The position numbers and the translations under genes are program-made. Under the pieces are notes generated by a model. It did no database searches. It was not told the DNA's origin and was given only the letters and a program-made list of their open reading frames with translations. Positions 7,704-14,994 of a stretch of DNA of 20,000 bases are shown in pieces. Position 1 is the stretch's first letter; every line of letters begins with the position of its first letter. Source of the DNA: Mesostigma viride (lineage: Eukaryota > Streptophyta > Mesostigmatophyceae > Mesostigmatales > Mesostigmataceae); contig RPFO01000154.1 of assembly GCA_009746045.1 (NCBI GenBank), forward strand, positions 9,005,693 through 9,025,692, written 5' to 3'.

Positions 7704-8470
7704 CCAATGCTTAACATCATCCATATGTGCGCATTTCCTATTTAATTATGAATTGTTAAGTGCAGGGGGGCCTGCATCGGCAACCAAGGAAAACCCTCCA
7801 CTATAATGCACGAGAGAATGAGACACAAAGACCATGCTTCCAAGGACCACAAGCGGTCACCAAACCCATAGGACGCCTCCCTAACATGTGGCAGCCACCC
7901 CGGGGCTGCCCATGCTTGGCCACCCCACGGACAGCTATGACATATGGCCAGGAACCCGATACGAGCAACTGCACTTGGCAGAGCACAAGGAAAGCTAGCT
8001 ATGCCAAACTAGGGTAAGGACAGGTTTTCAGTGGCCGAGTAGGGTCCTAGGTCTTCGTAGGACGCTTAGGTGACACCATGGTGCTTTAGCACCCTAAGTA
8101 GAGCCATGCATGCAATATAAAGGGCTCATTCTAGGTATCGCAAAGACGAAGAGGCTATCACAGCAGCAGAATGCCAACATGACAAGGTCAACTCCTCTAC
8201 CTAGCTCCCTCTAGAAAAAGGGTTATGTGTCAGAAACCAAATAGGCAAGATCCCAGAAAGCCTGGGAAAAACTTTCAGCAACAAGGCAGCAACAAGAAAC
8301 TATCCACACGTACGCTTACCATAGCAAGCAAGGCATTTCTTCTAACTCCAGCGTTGGCCATGCAGATAACGATTACCTTTGCATTGACGGAACGGAAGGA
8401 AAAAACGGTGGCCAGCTAACACTCGCCTCTCCCCATTCAACAGCGGCATGAAAATGAAGGGGCTGGGCAT
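7704..8470. other. No gene recognised
   Basis: Short open frames (for example 7760-8017 and 8225-8419) show no family resemblance. A nested hairpin lies at about 8065-8098 (CTTAGG...CTAAG outside GGTGCT-TT-AGCACC). A TATAAA occurs at 8117-8122, so a promoter or old LTR remnant is possible but unsupported. Confidence 0.5.
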
Positions 8471-9300
8471 AATACACAATCGAAATCATACAATGTAATC
8501 GAATAACAACCTACGACATGTGTTGTCGTAATTTATATGAAGAAACGGATGCGGATGATGTCCGGAGACGGCTTCTCGACGTGCTCCCAGCCGGCCAGAT
8601 GCGCGGAAAGGCTCGAAAATTATAAAAGAAAGCATGGGGACGCGCGGGCAGCACCCAGCCTTGCGGCAAATGAAATCTATGGCTCGCGCCCACCGCCGTC
8701 GTCGCCAGGCGCAACGACGATCTGACGACATAAAAACTGGGTATATTTAACGCTTCCAACCGCCCAGAATACTTGTCCCCAGAACTCGCCCTTGAACCCG
8801 AAAGCTTAACAATACCCACCCTCACGGTATCCATTGCTAATGTCAAGAAAAAAGCGCGCATCACAGAGCAGTATACCGGCTTGTCATGCAATCTACGTCG
8901 CCTCCCGTTTTTCTGCAAACTAGACAAATTCCGTTCATCAAAGAATTTTTTAGAGAATCAAAAGCGACTGCCCCCCAAAAACAGCTTGGGCGGAAGCTCT
9001 AGATGTCGATCTATAACTCTGTCTGGGTCCGGGGCAAAACGATCGCCTGTATAGTTCAGGCAAGCCTCGGACCTGGCTCGACCCCATAGCCGCAATTTGC
9101 GGGAACACACGCACACATTGCAACGTTCCCACCAAAATAGGTACTTTTCTCCACCACATAATTTACAGGTACGGACGGGTCCTGTCGACCCCAGTACCGC
9201 GCCGCGCCGGGTACCGAGTCCATTTTCGCGGGAAAAGGGTCAGATGACCGTTGGGACCAAGGTTTCGCGCCAATACCTGCTGCTGAAGGTGCTGTCCTTA
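8471..9300. other. Unassigned region with promoter-like motifs but no supported gene
   Basis: This is the longest stretch not explained by repeats. The largest open frame is minus strand 8511-8927 (138 codons, Arg/Ser-rich, no recognised motif), and a plus frame overlaps it at 8773-9054, so neither is supported. TATAAAAG stands at 8621-8628. TTTTCGCGGGAAAA at 9223-9236 and TTTCGCGCC at 9263-9271 resemble E2F-type sites. It may be host intergenic DNA or part of a gene with introns. Confidence 0.4.
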
Positions 9301-9313
9301 TTGGGAGGATTTT

Positions 9314-9329
9314 GTCCTCAATTGAGGAC
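9314..9329. repeat. Second copy of palindrome GTCCTCAATTGAGGAC
   Basis: This copy is identical to 7601-7616, including the preceding TTTT and the following A. Confidence 0.9.
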
Positions 9330-9339
9330 ATGTGAGTTA

Positions 9340-9433
9340 GGGCCACCATCCATTCCATCCCATGTTCCCCTCCCACTGGGGACTTATGCTCACGTGACGC
9401 AGTCACGTGTCATTAATTCATTAATGGGGTGGA
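9340..9433. repeat. Hairpin-bearing dispersed repeat, copy B
   Basis: It begins near CCACCATCCATTCCATCCC and keeps the CACGTGAC-GCA-GTCACGTG hairpin, ending ATTAATTCATTAATGGGGTGGA. It directly precedes LINE tail copy 2. Confidence 0.75.
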
Positions 9434-9439
9434 ACGCGC

Positions 9440-9685
9440 AGGGCCGCCACCCGTGGACTTTTCCTGATATAGACTCGGCATGGACGTGTGCTACACTAGA
9501 CGTGACGGGCTCACACCCGGGCAGCCTCCTGGTTTGTCTGTAATACGGAGGCAGATGGTACGCAAGGATAGATGGCAAGTAGTGATGAAGGAGACCATGC
9601 ACCCCCAAGTCTGTGGGGGCTCCGCGTGTGACCGCATATGGCATTCATAGCGATTCGGGCCGCGGTGCCGACAACCCTGTAACTA
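9440..9685 (+). pseudogene. LINE C-terminal tail, copy 2
   Basis: This is a close copy of 7311-7556 with small indels. The frame through the GLSVI block reads GLSVIRRQMVRKDRWQVVMK, again matching the minus-strand tail at 6281-6451. It then departs because of a 2-base ATGC-type difference near 9598. The sequence is interrupted after TAACTA at 9685. Confidence 0.65.
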
Positions 9686-9846
9686 CTATTCAACATTAAT
9701 AGCTAAAAGTGCTTTACGAATTAATAATATTAATAATGTTTTTTATAGACAAACAATAATAAGAATTAACAATATTAATAATGTTTTTAATAGACAAACA
9801 ATAATTATTATTTCTTAATAAAAAAATTAATAACTATTAAATTTAG
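9686..9846. mobile_element. AT-rich insertion at a TA site (MITE-like)
   Basis: About 161 bp of very AT-rich DNA split a sequence that is continuous in copy 1 (TAACTA/GGACC). TA flanks both ends (9684-9685 and 9847-9848), which would fit a TA target duplication. Ends are CTATTCAAC... and ...AAATTTAG; only CTA and a nearby TTAATAG are shared in inverted form. Inside are two 45 bp tandem copies (from 9718 and 9763) differing by a few bases. Confidence 0.6.
9718..9807. repeat. Two tandem 45 bp AT-rich repeats
   Basis: Both copies run GAATTAA(T/C)AATATTAAT and then ATAGACAAACAATAAT, at period 45. Confidence 0.8.
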
Positions 9847-9869
9847 TAGGACCTAGATAGCTTACACCA

Positions 9870-9962
9870 TCCATTCCATCCCATGTTCCCCTCCCACTGT
9901 CAGAGGACTTATGCTCGCGTGACGCAGTCACGTGTCTATGAATTAATTAATTAATGGGGTGG
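9870..9962. repeat. Hairpin-bearing dispersed repeat, copy C
   Basis: It begins CCATTCCATCCCATG and has an extra TCAG before GGACTTATGCT. Its left arm is CGCGTGAC, one base changed. It ends AATTAATTAATTAATGGGGTGGA. Confidence 0.75.
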
Positions 9963-10096
9963 AAGATCATCATGGCTATACAAAGGCTAGGTCATGGCTT
10001 CTCATCAGAGAGTGACTCTCTGTATAGGCAGGGCTGAGCTAAATTCTTAACGCATCATCCATCTCCGCCCCCACCCCCGCCTGCACCCCGCTTTTC

Positions 10097-10498
10097 CGTC
10101 AACGCGTGCCATTGGTCATCGCCACCTTCAATGCCCGCACGCTCCAGCCCGACGCTGACCGCTGTCACTGCCTGCGCAGCGACGACTGTCAGTGGCTCAG
10201 TGCTATCGAGTCTCCAATCTTATTGGTTTCTGCATCGACAATAACATCGCCATCCTGGGAATCCAAGAACACAGGTTGCAACATCGGCTCGCGGACCGAC
10301 CGCCCTTGCTGCTGACGACATCGACGGCTGGCGGTTTGATTACGGAGGCGGCGACGGCACCAGGAACGGGGGCGTCGGTCTCCTCTGCTCCCCGCTCGCC
10401 ATACGCCATGTGCATGGGTGAACCCCAGCTGGTCAACGCTCGCCTCCTCGTGGGCTTCCATTCGGTGGAGGGCCACTCGACCTATGCCCTGACGGTGG
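10097..10498 (+). pseudogene. LINE endonuclease domain, 5' part (interrupted)
   Basis: Conserved pieces of an apurinic-type (exonuclease-endonuclease-phosphatase) LINE endonuclease appear in order but in shifting frames: ATFNART near 10120, NNIAILGIQEHRL near 10230-10275 with the catalytic Glu codon at 10267-10269, WRFDYGGGDGTRNGGVGLL near 10330-10395, and ARLLVGFHSVEGHSTYALTV near 10440-10497. At least two frame changes separate these blocks, so the gene is dead. The last block is cut by the copia element at 10499 and continues in the same frame at 18328. Nothing recognisable of ORF1 precedes it. Confidence 0.75.
10494..10498 (+). repeat. Target-site duplication GGTGG (left)
   Basis: GGTGG abuts AGTTAACG of the 5' LTR and is repeated at 18323-18327 after the AACT end of the 3' LTR. 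Confidence 0.75.
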
Positions 10499-11114
10499 AG
10501 TTAACGTAAAGGATTTACGTTAGATGGATAGAGATTGTTACGCTCTTTCCAACGGCACCTTGAACGCCTCATTTGGTTAAGGAACGTAAAAGTTATGACG
10601 TTTCCTAGGTTGTGCCGACAGTACCCGGCGCGCCACTGTGGGCGCGTACGGACACAGGATGTACAAGTGTCACTTTGATAGTCCGCAGGACGTTGACAGG
10701 ACTTGTACAGGACTTGATGGTCAATTGATAGGTAGGCGTGCTGTAGCGCGCCAGGACCTATGAGACAATTGATGCTGACTAGTGTACGGATAGGTCCACA
10801 GGACTAGCCGTATGGACAATTGATAGATCTGCGCGCCAAAGGCGTGCCAGAGTCTGTGTAATCAATTGATTGACAGTTCAGCTGTGACAGTGCAGCTGAA
10901 TACTTGGACGCGTCCCTAGCAAGCTATATGAGTGACTTGGTCACACCGGGACGCTAGTTCTTGCGTGCACGTTCTCTTGGCACTGCGACCCTGTCGTCTG
11001 TGCTGCGTGCAGTCTTGGAAGTGACGTGACTTACGTCTGTGTTTCCTGTTATTAATAAAGGCAACTTCCTGCAAGAACCATGGCGGAATTCGTGGCATTC
11101 TTACCCTCACAACT
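10499..11114 (+). repeat. 5' LTR
   Basis: The ends AGTT and AACT are inverted repeats of each other, not the usual TG...CA. A hairpin with arms TAACGTAAA and TTTACGTTA around GGA lies right at the 5' end (10502-10522). CAATTGAT occurs four times (10722, 10766, 10817, 10863) and GCGCGCC three times, spaced among them. A TATA-like TATATG is at 10925-10930 and AATAAA at 11054-11059. The ATG of the upstream ORF (GAACCATGG, 11080) is inside the LTR. The primer binding site after 11114 was not recognised. Confidence 0.85.
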
Positions 11115-11845
11115 CGTATTACACGCTCTGTCAAAAAGATGCCAAATTCGGAAGAATTTCGGATTCCGACGATGAGGAAATAGCCGCTCCGCCGGCTGGT
11201 TCTTCGTCAAGACCGACTGCGCCGTCGTGGCAGCAATTGCTCGACGAAGTTACGTCTCGCTCGACGAGCTTCATCGTCAGCAGCGTGCAGCTCACGCATT
11301 GCTCGGGGATAACCCCGAGGACCCCGATTTGCCAGCACTGGTGCCGGCAATCCGCAACCTGTTGGACCAGATTCGAAACATTTTATCGACATTTACGGTC
11401 CAGGTGCGGGGAGGTTTGCGGTCGGTGACCGAAGTCACGACTGCCATTGAGGAGTTGGACAACGTCCTCTCTTCACTCACCGGTTACCAGAGAAACCTGC
11501 AAAACTGGGCATCGCTACGCACGGGGGGCGCGCCGGCGGTGTCAACAAATTTGTTTCAGGATCTCGCGCTGCTATCGCTGCTCACTCGCGGCGTACGCAG
11601 TCGTGAGCGCCAGGTTTTAATTAACCTGGTGGCATTTCTCGCCTCTGTGCGAGAGTGGATTCCCGCGGGGTGGGAATTATTGACGATCTTTACACATCCT
11701 CTGCGCCTCGTCGCGCGTCGGCGCGTCGCAACTTACGCGGCGGGGAGCACCGGTTTTAATTCATACCGGTGCAGGTCCGGAGCTGGATATGGAGGATCGT
11801 GAGTTCGTATACACGTACTGCGACTTCAGGGGCCTTGACTACTAG
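11080..11845 (+). CDS. Extra upstream ORF of the copia element, unknown function (frame-broken)
   Basis: I do not recognise this protein. It starts at an ATG in good context inside the LTR (MAEFVAFLPSQL), shifts frame at the A5 run 11133-11137, and continues with an acidic/Ser-Pro linker (ISDSDDEEIAAPP) and WQQLLDEV. It shifts again near 11255-11275 into a long helical part (LDELHRQQRAAHALL, AIRNLLDQIRNIL, AIEELDNVLSSLTGYQRNL, then LINLVAFLASVREWIP). It probably shifts once more at the T4 run near 11755 to end with LDMEDREFVYTYCDFRGLDY and TAG 11843-11845. The total is about 254 codons. The middle part is open from 11227 to 11802 without help. Two of the three shifts fit a one-base change in a homopolymer. 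It lies ahead of, and apart from, the CCHC-bearing Gag. It may be a second structural or coiled-coil protein, or a captured host sequence. Confidence 0.55.
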
Positions 11846-12015
11846 TCGGCCTAATTTTCTTTGCAGTACTCGTCGACATTTTTTTTGTCGAATTTTCAGC
11901 GGCAATTCGCGGGGGCGGCAGCGACACCGGCGCAGGCGGCAGTGGCGACACAAAAATTTTGTACATATTTTCTGCTGCTTTGTTAAGGTGTTCTTTGAAT
12001 AGCTGGTAGTGCAGG
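11846..12015 (+). promoter_or_regulatory. Leader between upstream ORF and gag
   Basis: It contains a strong splice-acceptor-like string (TAATTTTCTTTGCAG ending at 11866), with a candidate branch CTTGAC just upstream. It then has a T-run, a GC-rich stretch and the gag ATG at 12016 (CAGGATGG). Gag could be expressed from a spliced RNA; this is inferred only. Confidence 0.35.
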
Positions 12016-13133
12016 ATGGCTGAGGGACGCCGTAGCAAGGGTCCAGCCAGTGGGAATAATAATGGGGGTGCTGGTAGTGGAACCGCTCACGTAGATGACG
12101 TGGGGCTTACCGGAGAGATTACCAACCTTCCTCACAATAATAATAATGCACAAGCTATTCATGGCTTTGATCTTACCACACAGGGTCTTTTAATTGTCAA
12201 TCAGTTGCAGCCTGTAACCTCAGACTCCAAGCCTAAGCAGGCTGAAGAGTTTGTGGAGGGATTGGAAGGGTTCCCTAGCTTGTACGGTGGTACAAATTAC
12301 TATCAAATCTGGATAGGCAGTAGCACTTTTGGCAAGTGTACTGACCAGATTAAGGACCTAACCAGGGAGTGCAAAAAGGCCAATAAGGCCTGGGCACTGT
12401 ACGTGGCTGAGCTGAAGGAGCTGCTGGAGACCAACGCAAGAAGGTCGGCATCCATTGGCAGGACAAGTATCAAGGGTGGGAGGTCAAGGGGGACCTGATC
12501 CAGAACTTTCTCAACTATTGTAAGATGGTTGAGGAGGGCAGGGCTCACGGCTTTAATGTCGCTGATAACATAGCCCTAACCAACTGGCTCAAGGTTTCTG
12601 GGCTGGATAAGGCGACACGTGGCTCCTTAAAAGTCATGTGTGCCCCACACTCTACCCTGAAGGCCTACAAGGTCATCATTAAACAAGCACTCGAGGCAGA
12701 GGAGCTGTTTGAGGGTGGAGTGCCAGCAGTGAAGGCTACCCAGGCAGGCGGGCGTACCCAGGGTGGCTCCAAGACGTCTGAGGCTGACCGAAGCCAAGGA
12801 GGGCGTAGGGGCAACCATAACAAGCGCAAGGGAGATCATTCACCTGATTCTGACAGGAGGTCACACTCCAAGTCGGTGTTCAGGCGGGTGGGTGGTCAGC
12901 CCAAGCAGGGCAACGCGTCTGACAATGGGGGCAGTGGCCAGGGCAAGTCCAAGATACAATGCTACCTGTGCAAGGGGTGGGGGCACATCAAGAAGGAGTG
13001 TCCCAGCTTCAAGAAGTCCCAGGGCCAGGGCAGCAACAAGAATAACAACAACAACAACAAGAAGAACAACAACAAGTCCCAGGCAGGCCAGCCTTCAAAG
13101 GGCAGTCAGCAAGAAGACAACAAGGAGCAGTGA
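12016..13133 (+). CDS. gag: Copia Gag with CCHC zinc knuckle (one frame shift)
   Basis: Gag is the capsid/nucleocapsid protein that packages element RNA. The first 140 codons are Asn/Gly-rich, then YYQIWIGSSTFGKCTDQIK and a helical stretch to LLETNA. The frame then changes by one base at about 12436-12442 (an AA run) and continues KVGIHWQDKYQGWEVKGDL to the open frame that carries MVEEGRAHGFNVADN and the C-terminal region. The knuckle CYLCKGWGHIKKEC (12961-13002) fits C-x2-C-x4-H-x4-C. An Asn/Lys repeat tail follows, with a TGA stop at 13131-13133. Beyond the stop the same frame stays open for about 56 more codons to a TAA at 13303-13305. Confidence 0.85.
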
Positions 13134-13320
13134 CTGTCTGAGGCAACCCCTACACACCTTAATTCACCCAAGGGGGAGGCCAGGTGCTCCAATGCAGATT
13201 TTATATCTGGGCAACAAGAGGGTGATCTCCAGGTTCAGTGTGGCCCCAGGTCACCTGGAGAGGTACAGGTTCCTATGAAGACGTCCTTGACAGCTGTGCA
13301 GCTGTAAGAATGTCTGACCC

Positions 13321-14994
13321 ATGCATCCTCGTGCTGGGCACGAGGGTGGACCTCTCATTTTGAGAGAAACCAATGTACAACCACAGAGGGGTGTGAAGGC
13401 CTCTGGTGGTATGCATGTGGTCCCTGCTGGCGGTCCAGGTGTTGGGCATGAGCAGGGTGACTCAGGCTCTGAGTCAGAACAGGATGGAAGTCAGCATGGT
13501 GATGCTGGACAACCTGACAGCACAGTCCTGACTGTGCCAGGGACTGCTTCCTCTGTGTACCAGGAGTTGGGTGCCCGAATCCACAACATGTTTGGGCATG
13601 CCACTTCTCTGTCAAACAACTTTGCCTTCCGTATGGGCAGGGCACCCCTTCTTAAGGCGTGTCAGCAAGCTGCCTCACGGTGTAAGTGCCAGTTGTCCTC
13701 CAACAAGCCCAGGAAATCACATGCCAAAGCTCTACCTCAGAGCATTGGTGATCTGCAGTGTGATATCCAACACATCAGGGGCATGCAACTGTTGGTGTGC
13801 GTGGACAGGTACACGAAATACAAGGTGCTGGAGCATTTACCTTCTATGAAGAACAGGTACTTGCTGGCTGCCCTGCAGAATGTAAGAGCCAAGTTTCCTA
13901 CCACAAGGATCCAGGTGGACATGCAGTTTCAGCATCTCAAGGGTGATCCTACCCTTCCTGAGTTGCTGGTTACACCTAGGGAGGCTCATGGGCAGCAGGG
14001 TGCTATCGAGAGGGCAATCCAGGAGGTCAAGAAATTGATCATCTCTGAAGACTGGGTACCCTTGTCTGCACCTGCACTTGTCAGGAGTGCATGGCTGAGG
14101 AACGTGGAGCAGCAGCTGAACAGCAGGGTTAACTTCTACTATGATGGAGTTGCTGTCAGCCCAATGGGTCTATATCATGGCCTGTGCCCACCACATGTGC
14201 TGGAGGGCTGGAAACATGCTGCACATGTCACCTTTGCCAAGCTGAGGGAGAAGGACCGGGGTTGGAAGATGCTGGAGCCACAAGTGGGTCAGAAGGTCCT
14301 AGCTTGGAAGGAACCTAGCCTTTATGGCAAACGTGGTAGCTGGAGTCCTGGGGTGGTTACCCAGGTTGATGAAGCTAGCCACGCATGCTTGGTCAGCATG
14401 GAGGACGAACCAAAGCATGTACACCGGCTGAGTTGGTCATATGTCAAGCCTAACCTGATGAATGAGGGCAGTCAGGCACAAGGCTCACAGGATCTGCAGG
14501 ATTTTCAGGTCCCAGGTGACATCACTGACGCAACGACCACATCTGTTGCAGGGGAATCTGTCAGCCCTGGCCAGGTTGCAGAGGTACTTGTTGAACAGGC
14601 TGCAAGGTCAACAGCTGGGGAGTCAACTGTCAAGCCCAAGGCACTAACCAAGCCCAGGGGGACAAGTTTGGCTGGATTGATTGGGGCTCTACAAAGGGCC
14701 AAGAAGCAGCCCAAGGTAGCCAAGCTCAGGTGGCATGGCAATCTGGGGCTGGACACTGCCTTAGAGGTAGACACTAATTCTCAGGTTTCCATCATTGGGA
14801 CCAGGGCTGCAGCAGGGTACAGCATGTCTGAACCCAGCTATCAGTTTGTGTCTGACTTCAGTGGCGGGGTACACGTGAAGGTACTGGGTGAGGTATTCAT
14901 TCCTATCCTTGGACAGGACACTGCTTTTTGTGTCTTGGAGGGCTATCAAGGACCTGCTCTTCTGGGGCAGAATTTCCTATGCCAGGATGGGTAG
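13321..14994 (+). CDS. pol: Copia integrase followed by retropepsin-like protease domain
   Basis: This is an uninterrupted 557-codon frame. Residues 1-70 are a low-complexity linker. The integrase zinc-binding part has H88, H93 and C121/C123 (with C114 nearby). The catalytic core has D148 (LQCDI), D200 (IQVDMQF) and E230 (GAIERAI), a DDE set with 29 residues between the last two instead of the usual 35. A C-terminal integrase part (VGQKVLAWK, GSWSPGVV, LSWSYVKPN) runs to about 380. After a Ser/Thr/Gln linker, residues 475-557 look like a retropepsin: LEVDTNSQVSII with D484, a flap-like FSGGVHVKVLGEVFIPI, and ALLGQNFL matching the usual ILG-x-(D/N)-FL end. The active-site triad is DTN where DTG/DSG is expected. 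Canonical copia order puts protease before integrase, and no protease is visible upstream. The frame ends at TAG by a GGG run; RT follows in the -1 frame. Confidence 0.85.
   Translation: MHPRAGHEGGPLILRETNVQPQRGVKASGGMHVVPAGGPGVGHEQGDSGSESEQDGSQHGDAGQPDSTVLTVPGTASSVYQELGARIHNMFGHATSLSNNFAFRMGRAPLLKACQQAASRCKCQLSSNKPRKSHAKALPQSIGDLQCDIQHIRGMQLLVCVDRYTKYKVLEHLPSMKNRYLLAALQNVRAKFPTTRIQVDMQFQHLKGDPTLPELLVTPREAHGQQGAIERAIQEVKKLIISEDWVPLSAPALVRSAWLRNVEQQLNSRVNFYYDGVAVSPMGLYHGLCPPHVLEGWKHAAHVTFAKLREKDRGWKMLEPQVGQKVLAWKEPSLYGKRGSWSPGVVTQVDEASHACLVSMEDEPKHVHRLSWSYVKPNLMNEGSQAQGSQDLQDFQVPGDITDATTTSVAGESVSPGQVAEVLVEQAARSTAGESTVKPKALTKPRGTSLAGLIGALQRAKKQPKVAKLRWHGNLGLDTALEVDTNSQVSIIGTRAAAGYSMSEPSYQFVSDFSGGVHVKVLGEVFIPILGQDTAFCVLEGYQGPALLGQNFLCQDG

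Noticed and set aside
8511-8927. A 138-codon minus-strand ORF
   Set aside because: It has no recognised motif, a composition rich in Arg and Ser, and overlaps a plus-strand open frame. It is not supported as a gene.
10496-11111. LTR borders of the usual TG...CA type (TGGAG...CTCACA)
   Set aside because: These borders leave no target duplication (GACGG against ACTGG). The AGTT/AACT borders give GGTGG on both sides and restore the LINE frame.
11799-11866. A 68 bp intron with GTGAGT donor and TTTGCAG acceptor in the upstream ORF of the copia element
   Set aside because: GTGAGT falls inside the convincing coding end EDREFVYTYCDF, and the spliced product would end in an implausible Arg-rich tail. 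The acceptor alone may still be used for gag.
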